19,362 nucleotides of DNA, taken from positions 1 through 19,362 of the forward strand of contig CALWNE010000001.1 of the NCBI GenBank assembly GCA_944382705.1, in the 5' to 3' direction. Position 1 is the first letter of the stretch, and every line of letters begins with the position of its first letter. This DNA is from an uncultured Allofournierella sp. Lineage in GTDB: Bacteria; Bacillota; Clostridia; Oscillospirales; Ruminococcaceae. The translations under genes were made by a program, and so were the position numbers. The notes under the pieces were generated by a model that worked only from the letters and a program-made list of their open reading frames with translations, did not search any database and had not been told where the DNA came from. Positions 14,317 to 19,362 of this stretch are shown in pieces.

Positions 14317-14355
14317 TGCACTCCTTCCTGTCATCGGGAAGGGGTGCATTTTTTT
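14317..14355 (+). terminator. Terminator of the HAD gene
   Basis: TGCACTCCTTCC (14317-14328) pairs with GGAAGGGGTGCA (14337-14348), one G-U pair, followed by TTTTTTT. It isolates the HAD gene from the spoIIGA promoter 50 bp further on. Confidence 0.88.
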
Positions 14356-14399
14356 GCATTGTTCAGCTCTCGTGCAGGCGTTTGAAGGTCGTCCCCTTT

Positions 14400-14434
14400 T
14401 TTGACAGCATCTGCCCGCCTTGTGGCGGTACAAT
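14400..14434 (+). promoter_or_regulatory. spoIIG-type promoter with 22-bp spacer and 0A-box-like element
   Basis: A consensus -35 TTGACA (14401-14406) and a near-consensus -10 TACAAT (14429-14434) are separated by 22 bp instead of 17. The sigma-A spoIIG promoter of B. subtilis is known for exactly this 22-bp spacing and for activation by phosphorylated Spo0A bound over the -35. Here TTTGACA (14400-14406), the reverse of TGTCAAA, overlaps the -35 and differs by one base from the 0A box TGTCGAA. Transcription would start near 14441, just before the spoIIGA ribosome binding site. Confidence 0.75.
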
Positions 14435-14457
14435 CAAACACAAAGGGAGGGATGCCA

Positions 14458-15378
14458 TTGAAAACCGTTATCTACCTGGATGTACTGCTGTTGGTGAATT
14501 TCCTCATTGCGTATCTGTTGCTGCGGTGTGTGGCACAGCTAAGCGGCGCCGTCTGCGGCCCTTGGCCCTGCCTGGCCGCGGCCGGTTTAGCCGCCGGGTG
14601 TACACTCAGCCTGTTGGCACCGGATTTTGGCCTTGTGCCCGGCCTGGCATTTAAAGGCATCAGCGCTGCGTTGGTGTGCCGCATTGCCTTTGGGTTTTGC
14701 GGCTGGCGGGGGCTGCTGCGCCAGACAGTGTGGTTTTTTGCGCTAAACATCGGTCTTGCCGGTTTGGTTTTGTGGGCAGTGCAGCAGCAGGGTGCCCAAG
14801 GGATGCACACCAACAATTTCTCGGTGTATCTGGCCCTCTCCCCCACCCTGATTCTGATTTGCACCGCCGGGGTCTATCTGGTTTTACGGCTTGCTCTGCT
14901 GGCCTTTGGCCCACCTCAAAACGCCCCCCGGCTGGAGTTGCAGCTCACCTTTGCAGAGCAGCAGCCAGTTACACTCACAGCCCTGCTGGACACCGGCTTT
15001 TCATTGCTGGACCCTGTGGGCGGTAAACCTGCCTTGCTGGTTTGCTATGAGTCCTGCCGCAAAGCCATTCCGCCCGAGGTACAGCCCTTTTTTGCCGCCT
15101 TTTTGAAGGGCCGCCTCTCTGCCCCGCCACCCCATACAAAACTGCGGCTTATCCCCTGCCAAACCGCTGCCGGGCAGCGCACACTCCCCGCTCTGGACGG
15201 CATTTTAGTGAGCCTGCAAAGGGATTCCCGTCGATACACCGCCCCTGCATTGGTGGTTTTTACCGACCAGCCTTTGGCAGATGGCACCATTCAGGCCCTG
15301 GTGGGCCAGCGTTTTTTACACACCCTCACCCAGGAAAGGAGTCGAACATCGTGTATCACCCCCTCATTGCCCAAATAA
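14458..15378 (+). CDS. spoIIGA: Sigma-E processing peptidase SpoIIGA
   Basis: A 306-residue membrane aspartic protease that removes the pro-sequence of sigma-E in the mother cell. The N-terminus KTVIYLDVLLLVNFLIAYLLL is the typical SpoIIGA start; about five membrane helices fill residues 1-150, followed by a protease-like domain. The catalytic Asp is D178 in ALLDTGFSLLDPVGGKPALLV. The family usually reads DTGN, and Phe replaces Asn here. I chose TTG 14458 because AAAGGGAGG ends 7 nt before it; an in-frame ATG at 14452 is too close to that site. The 3' end overlaps the sigE start by 28 nt, the expected coupling. The promoter has the Spo0A-type 22-bp spacing. Confidence 0.92.
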   Translation: MKTVIYLDVLLLVNFLIAYLLLRCVAQLSGAVCGPWPCLAAAGLAAGCTLSLLAPDFGLVPGLAFKGISAALVCRIAFGFCGWRGLLRQTVWFFALNIGLAGLVLWAVQQQGAQGMHTNNFSVYLALSPTLILICTAGVYLVLRLALLAFGPPQNAPRLELQLTFAEQQPVTLTALLDTGFSLLDPVGGKPALLVCYESCRKAIPPEVQPFFAAFLKGRLSAPPPHTKLRLIPCQTAAGQRTLPALDGILVSLQRDSRRYTAPALVVFTDQPLADGTIQALVGQRFLHTLTQERSRTSCITPSLPK

Positions 15379-16070
15379 AACAACTGCTGGCGGCATTTAT
15401 GCAATGGCTTCAAATGCCGGACTATATCTATTACATACATGGCCCCCAAACTCTGCCGCCGCCCCTTACCGCCCAGGAGGAGCAGCAGATTTTTGCCGGG
15501 CTGGAAGCAGGCAAACCCGGCTGCCGTGACCTGCTCATTACCCACAACCTGCGGCTGGTGGTGTACATTGCAAAAAAATTTGAAAGCCCCACCACCTCGG
15601 TGGAAGACATGATTTCCATCGGCACCATTGGGCTGATTAAGGCCGTAAACACCTTTGTGCCCTCCAAAAACATCAAGCTGGCCACCTACGCCAGCCGCTG
15701 CATCGAAAACGAAATTTTGATGTACCTGCGCAAAAGCAGCAACCGCCGCCAGGAGGCCAGCATTGATGAACCCCTCAACACCGATGGAGACGGAAACGAA
15801 CTTCTTTTATCGGACATTTTGGGCAGTGACCAAAACCTCATTGGTGCACAGCTGGAGCAGGAAGCAGAAAAAGACCTGCTGCTTGCCGCAGTAAACCGCC
15901 TGGCCCCACGGGAACGCACCATCATGCAGCTGCGGTTCGGTTTGCTGGACGGCAACGAGCGTACCCAAAAAGAGGTTGCGGACCAAATTGGCATCTCTCA
16001 AAGTTACATTTCCCGGCTGGAAAAACGCATTATTTTGCGGCTGCGCCGGGATTTGGAAAAGGCGTTGTAA
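15351..16070 (+). CDS. sigE: RNA polymerase sporulation sigma factor sigma-E (pro form)
   Basis: A 239-residue pro-sigma-E that directs early mother-cell transcription after processing. It starts at GTG 15351 with AGGAAAGGAG 9 nt upstream and overlaps the spoIIGA 3' end. The first 30 or so residues (hydrophobic, ending PDYIYYIHGPQTLPPPL) match the membrane-associated pro-sequence and the processing region, where family members read YYIGG. Region 2 is clear: HNLRLVVYIAKKF, VEDMISIGTIGLIKAVNTF, LATYASRCIENEILMYLR. Region 4.2 is TQKEVADQIGISQSYISRLEKRI. It ends in TAA and is followed by a long gap and a terminator rather than directly by sigG. Confidence 0.95.
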   Translation: MYHPLIAQIKQLLAAFMQWLQMPDYIYYIHGPQTLPPPLTAQEEQQIFAGLEAGKPGCRDLLITHNLRLVVYIAKKFESPTTSVEDMISIGTIGLIKAVNTFVPSKNIKLATYASRCIENEILMYLRKSSNRRQEASIDEPLNTDGDGNELLLSDILGSDQNLIGAQLEQEAEKDLLLAAVNRLAPRERTIMQLRFGLLDGNERTQKEVADQIGISQSYISRLEKRIILRLRRDLEKAL

Positions 16071-16164
16071 AAAAGCCGCAACCTGCTTTTTCAGGCATAC
16101 AAACAGTTTGCCCCGCCTCTTTCTTATGCCTTTGTTCCCACAGGCAGATGCGGGCTCTCAATAA

Positions 16165-16203
16165 AAACGCTGACCTGGCAAAACTTGCCGGTCAGCGTTT
16201 TTT
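16165..16203 (+). terminator. Bidirectional terminator between sigE and the opposite-strand membrane gene
   Basis: AACGCTGACCTGGCAA (16166-16181) pairs with TTGCCGGTCAGCGTT (16185-16199), with one bulge and a 3-nt loop. It is followed by a T-run on the plus strand and flanked by AAAAA at 16163-16167, so it also works on the minus strand. Confidence 0.88.
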
Positions 16204-16303
16204 GTTGGCTTTAACCCTTGAGCCCCTCTATGAGCCGCTCTATTTGATATGGCTGGGCTTCAGCCAGTTTTTCAGCAATTACTCTGCGCTTTTATTTGCA
16301 GCT

Positions 16304-16813
16304 TTATTCCAGTGGGCTGGCCTGTGTGTCGGTTACAAACCGCTCCAGCAAACCGCCGGCCAGGCCCATCTCGGTACGGGGCAGATAGAGGGCAAAATCA
16401 AACCCATTCCGCTGCCAGCGCACCAGCACTGCGCCGTTTTGTTCCTGGCGCAGCTCGGTGCGCACCCCTGCCACCATACGCACTGACAGCTGGTCAAAGT
16501 CCGGCATCTCCCATTCCTCCAGCCGCAGATCCTGGCCCTCAAAGGCCACCCGGAGAACCGCCGTCCACTGGGGACGAACCAAAAATTCCAGCTGTGCAAT
16601 GCGGCGACCAAGCAGATAAATCCGATCCAGCCGCAGGTAGTCCTGCTGGGGCAGACGGCTCATCCAAAATCCTGCAGGCACAAAGCTGGGTTCTCGGTAA
16701 AGCCGTTTTTCTTTTTCCAGATAGTCGTGGTACAAGCTCCATACAAAAGCAAGGGCGGCCACCCCCACTACCAGCAACCCGATTGCCAGCAAAACAATTC
16801 CTTCCTGCGTCAT
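16304..16813 (-). CDS. Single-pass membrane protein of unknown function between sigE and sigG
   Basis: A 169-residue protein from ATG 16813, with AAAAGGAGGGG upstream. A longer frame to 16951 is rejected because this start has the ribosome binding site and begins a clean membrane anchor. Residues 5-29 form one transmembrane helix (IVLLAIGLLVVGVAALAFVW), followed by a basic segment and a soluble domain rich in beta-like strands (RIYLLGRRIAQLEFLV, WTAVLRVAFEGQDLRLEEWEMPDF, GAVLVRWQRNGFDFALYLP). There are no catalytic motifs that I recognise. It lies on the opposite strand between two sporulation sigma genes that are adjacent in Bacillus, convergent with sigE and divergent from sigG. A sporulation role is only a guess from position. 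Confidence 0.7.
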   Translation of the reverse strand: MTQEGIVLLAIGLLVVGVAALAFVWSLYHDYLEKEKRLYREPSFVPAGFWMSRLPQQDYLRLDRIYLLGRRIAQLEFLVRPQWTAVLRVAFEGQDLRLEEWEMPDFDQLSVRMVAGVRTELRQEQNGAVLVRWQRNGFDFALYLPRTEMGLAGGLLERFVTDTQASPLE

Positions 16814-16965
16814 ACATGACCCCTCCTTTTTCGTACTGCTTGCCTTACTGTATGCTGGCGCAGCCGTTGGAGTGCAGCATACTTCCAATATTTCACTGGT
16901 TTTGTGCGGTAATGCTTCGTCCATACTCCCAGTACCCTGCAACAGGGGCAAGGAGTGTGATGACC

Positions 16966-17736
16966 ATGCCTTACAACAAGGTGGAAATTTGCGGTGTGAA
17001 CACCGCCAAGCTGCCGGTTTTGAAAGAAAAAGAAAAAACGCAGCTGCTGATTGCGGCCCGCAATGGGGATGCCCAGGCCCGGCAAACCCTGATTCAATGC
17101 AATCTGCGGCTGGTGCTCAGCGTGGTACAAAAATTTACCGGCCGGGGGCAATGTATGGACGATTTATTTCAGGTGGGCTGCATTGGCCTGATGAAAGCCA
17201 TTGACAATTTTGACCCTACCATGAATCTGCGGTTCTCCACCTATGGCGTTCCCATGATTGTGGGCGAGATTCGCCGCTTTCTGCGAGACAACAACAGCCT
17301 GCGGGTGAGCCGCTCGGTGCGGGATACCGCTTACCGTGCCATGCAAGCCAAAGAGCAGCTGCAAAAAGAACTGGGGCGGGAACCTCATATGCGCGAGGTG
17401 GCCCAGCGGGTGGAACTTCCCCTTTCCACCGTAACGCTTGCCCTGGAAAGCGTGGTGGACCCCATCAGCCTATATGAACCGGTGTACACCGACGGTGGAG
17501 ACACCCTGTATGTAATGGATCAAATCGGCCAACCAGAGGGCGAAGAAAGCTGGATTAGCAGCATTATGCTGAAGGATACTCTGCAAGAGCTTTCCCCCAG
17601 GGAGCGGCGTATCCTGACACTGCGGTATCTGGCCGGCAAAACCCAGATGGAGGTAGCCCAGGAAATTGGCATCAGCCAGGCCCAGGTGAGCCGGTTGGAA
17701 AAACAGGTAATCCGCCAGATTAAACAGCAGATTTAA
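16966..17736 (+). CDS. sigG: RNA polymerase sporulation sigma factor sigma-G
   Basis: A 256-residue forespore-specific sigma factor. The start MPYNKVEICGVNTAKLPVL aligns with the conserved NKVEICGVNT-KLPVL beginning of sigma-G, so ATG 16966 is preferred to ATG 16960 and to the much longer open frame reaching back to 16249; AGGAG lies at 16951-16955. Region 2 is seen in CNLRLVLSVVQKF, DDLFQVGCIGLMKAIDNFDP and LRFSTYGVPMIVGEIRRFLRDNN. Region 3 is MREVAQRVELPLSTVTLALES, and region 4.2 is TQMEVAQEIGISQAQVSRLEKQV. The upstream gap holds a GCATA at 16877-16881 that could be part of a sigma-F/G-type -35, but the -10 is unclear. A strong terminator follows. Confidence 0.95.
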   Translation: MPYNKVEICGVNTAKLPVLKEKEKTQLLIAARNGDAQARQTLIQCNLRLVLSVVQKFTGRGQCMDDLFQVGCIGLMKAIDNFDPTMNLRFSTYGVPMIVGEIRRFLRDNNSLRVSRSVRDTAYRAMQAKEQLQKELGREPHMREVAQRVELPLSTVTLALESVVDPISLYEPVYTDGGDTLYVMDQIGQPEGEESWISSIMLKDTLQELSPRERRILTLRYLAGKTQMEVAQEIGISQAQVSRLEKQVIRQIKQQI

Positions 17737-17749
17737 CGCCAAACAGCAC

Positions 17750-17802
17750 AAAACCCCCGGCCCTCTCCTGTATGGGAGAGATAACCGGGGATTTTGTTTT
17801 TT
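17750..17802 (+). terminator. Terminator of sigG
   Basis: CCCCGG (17755-17760) pairs with CCGGGG (17785-17790), and inner CTCTCC (17763-17768) with GGAGAG (17775-17780). The stem is extended by AAAA/TTTT and followed by TTTTGTTTTTT. Confidence 0.85.
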
Positions 17803-17830
17803 GCCTGACTTGCGGGCCAGGCTGACGGCA

Positions 17831-17874
17831 GCCACCGGGCGTGTGGCTGTTGGCCACCGGGCGTGTGGCTGTTG
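17831..17874. repeat. Perfect 22-bp tandem duplication downstream of mutS2
   Basis: GCCACCGGGCGTGTGGCTGTTG occurs twice head to tail (17831-17852 and 17853-17874), then GCCGCC starts a degenerate third copy. Each unit can fold GCCAC/GTGGC. It sits between the convergent sigG and mutS2 genes. Confidence 0.85.
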
Positions 17875-17906
17875 GCCGCCGGCATGGGCATTGCCTGCCC
17901 CTGTGT

Positions 17907-19362
17907 TTATTTTAGTTCCACCACCGTTACGCCTGCTTCACCCTCGCCGTACTGGCCCAGGCGGAAGCTCTTTACATTCCGGTGGCCACGCAGATGGGCA
18001 TGGATGGCTTTGCGCAGGGCGCCGGTGCCCTTGCCGTGAATCAGGTATACCATGCTTTGCCCATTCATCACTGCATGGTCGATGAACTGGTCGGTTTCCA
18101 TGAGGGCTTCGTCCACCGTCATGCCCAGCAGATTAATTTCCATGCTGGCTTTGCGCTGTACCCGCTGCACCGTGGTGCTGCTGCGCTTGGGCGCCGCCGA
18201 CTTGGCAGGGGTCTTTTGCAGTTTATCCGGCGCTTTCAGGTTGCTCAGGGGCACCTTGGTTTTCAGGATGCCAGCCCGCACCTCCACCAGGCCGTTCCGG
18301 TCCGGCAGCGAAACCACGGTAGCAGTCTGGTCCAGGTCTGCAATCACCACTTCCTGGCCTACCTTCACCTGCTTGAGGGGCACAAACTGCTTGGGTGCTA
18401 CATGGGCCACATCGGTTTTGCTGTACAGCCGCTCGGTCTCCTTCCGGGCAATTTCCCGGGCACGGGCCGCACGCTGGGCGGCGCTGGTTTTTTCGTCCTT
18501 TTGCAGCTGGCGCAGCTCATCGGTAAGGGCATAGGCTGCATCCTGCACCTGCTGAGCCATCTGACGGGCTTTCAGCCGGGCCGCTTCCAGCTCGGTTTCG
18601 CCCTGCTGTACCAGCGCATCGTACTTTTTGCGGGCAGATTCCAGCTTGTGTTCCGCCTCGCTGCGGGCCTTCTCCACCTCGTCCTGGCTGGCCTTCAGCT
18701 GCAATTTCAAATCATCCAGCTGAGCCAGCACACTGTCCAGCCGCTTGTCATCGTTGGAAAGGTGGGTTTGTGCCCGCTGAATAATCCGCTGAGGAATGCC
18801 CAGCTTTTCGCTGATTAAAAACGCATTGGACTTGCCGGGCACGCCCACGCTTAGTTTATAGGTGGGGCGCAGGCTTTCCACATCAAACTCACAGCTTGCG
18901 TTCATAACACCGGGGGTTTCCAGGGCAAAGACCTTCATCTCCGCGTAGTGGGTGGTTGCCATAATCAGTGCACCCTGGCTGCGCAGCTGTTCGATGATGC
19001 TCACCGCCAAGGCTGCGCCTTCCGCCGGGTCGGTACCGGCGCCCAGCTCATCCAGCAGCACCAGCGTGCGCTTGTGGGCCTGGTCCAGAATGCCGGTAAT
19101 CTTTTTCATGTGGCCAGAAAAGGTGGAAAGACTCTGCTCAATGCTCTGCTCATCGCCAATGTCCACTAGATACTCCTCAAAAACGCAGACGGTGCTCTGC
19201 TCATGGGCCGGAATCAGCATACCGTGCTGCGCCATGGCACACAAAAGACCGGCTGTTTTCAGGCTGACGGTTTTACCGCCGGTGTTGGGGCCTGTAATCA
19301 CAAGGGTATCGTACCCCTGGCCCAGGGCAATATCCACCGGCACAGCTTTTTCCTTATCAATC
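17907..19362 (-). CDS. mutS2: Endonuclease MutS2 (C-terminal part, cut by window edge)
   Basis: The frame is open through the right edge, and 485 C-terminal residues of an expected 780 or so are seen. MutS2 is a MutS-family ATPase with a C-terminal Smr nuclease domain; roles in suppressing recombination and in rescue of collided ribosomes are known for the family. Visible parts are Walker A GPNTGGKT near the left end of the fragment, Walker B VLLDELGAGTDPAEGAAL, a long Ala/Glu/Lys-rich coiled coil, a KOW-like strand region (KVGQEVVIADLDQTATVVSL), and the Smr domain with EINLLGMTVDEA and YLIHGKGTGALRKAIHAHL. In the Smr domain the usual LDLHG/LDLRG reads INLLG, while HGKG is intact. It is convergent with sigG. 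Confidence 0.95.
   Translation of the reverse strand, partial: IDKEKAVPVDIALGQGYDTLVITGPNTGGKTVSLKTAGLLCAMAQHGMLIPAHEQSTVCVFEEYLVDIGDEQSIEQSLSTFSGHMKKITGILDQAHKRTLVLLDELGAGTDPAEGAALAVSIIEQLRSQGALIMATTHYAEMKVFALETPGVMNASCEFDVESLRPTYKLSVGVPGKSNAFLISEKLGIPQRIIQRAQTHLSNDDKRLDSVLAQLDDLKLQLKASQDEVEKARSEAEHKLESARKKYDALVQQGETELEAARLKARQMAQQVQDAAYALTDELRQLQKDEKTSAAQRAARAREIARKETERLYSKTDVAHVAPKQFVPLKQVKVGQEVVIADLDQTATVVSLPDRNGLVEVRAGILKTKVPLSNLKAPDKLQKTPAKSAAPKRSSTTVQRVQRKASMEINLLGMTVDEALMETDQFIDHAVMNGQSMVYLIHGKGTGALRKAIHAHLRGHRNVKSFRLGQYGEGEAGVTVVELK

Noticed and set aside
16249..16965. Upstream extension of sigG as one long protein
   Set aside because: The extension is antisense to the 16304-16813 gene, proline/alanine-rich shadow sequence, and sigma-G homology begins exactly at 16966 with a ribosome binding site.

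Overview
The window reads as chromosomal DNA of a low-to-mid GC, spore-forming Gram-positive anaerobe of the Clostridia, probably an Oscillospiraceae/Ruminococcaceae-type gut bacterium. The reasons are a spoIIGA-sigE / sigG sporulation block, a YlmC/YmxH-type PRC-barrel gene beside it, an LtaS-like polymerase, purine-rich Shine-Dalgarno sites, TTG/GTG starts and a sialic-acid catabolic pair. The genus is inferred, not proven.

Layout, left to right. (1) 1-520, minus strand: a 2x[4Fe-4S] ferredoxin overlapping by ATGA a membrane FeS-type protein cut by the window edge. (2) About 790-3850: an AT-rich island beside the 3' end of a tRNA-Pro(GGG) gene. It holds an intact acidic lipoprotein-like gene and, 18 nt downstream, a long reading frame (1100-2437) that has a strong ribosome binding site, ends in TAA and is followed at once by a terminator. 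It is interrupted only by TAG codons (11 TAG, no TAA or TGA in 445 sense positions). This is the most unusual object in the window: either an amber-recoded gene from a phage or mobile element, or a decayed gene with an odd stop spectrum. Near the tRNA are direct and inverted copies of TGTAGCGA that look like recombinase arm sites. (3) 3853-3994: tRNA-Pro with a near-consensus promoter and its own terminator. (4) 4230-4472: a small unknown plus-strand gene, then a strong bidirectional terminator. (5) 4628-7073: a sialic-acid unit, nanA followed by an N-acylglucosamine 2-epimerase, with a terminator hairpin between them and a promoter overlapped by a palindrome that recurs 216 bp upstream. (6) 7443-8900: a polytopic membrane protein. 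(7) 9095-10903: the rpsB-tsf translation operon with promoter and terminator. (8) 10944-12875: an LtaS-like alkaline-phosphatase-fold membrane enzyme. (9) 13005-13325: YlmC/YmxH. (10) 13668-14294: a HAD hydrolase (plus strand). (11) 14401-17736: spoIIGA-sigE, an opposite-strand small membrane protein, and sigG. The spoIIGA promoter has TTGACA and TACAAT separated by 22 bp, the same unusual spacing known for the Spo0A-activated spoIIG promoter of Bacillus subtilis. (12) 17907 to the right edge: mutS2 (minus strand, 5' end outside), convergent with sigG.

How the genes work together: NanA and the epimerase would turn Neu5Ac into pyruvate plus ManNAc and then GlcNAc. SpoIIGA processes pro-sigma-E in the mother cell, and sigma-G runs the forespore programme. 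S2 and EF-Ts belong to translation. The housekeeping genes all end in TAA or TGA and use the standard code, which makes the TAG-interrupted frame stand out.
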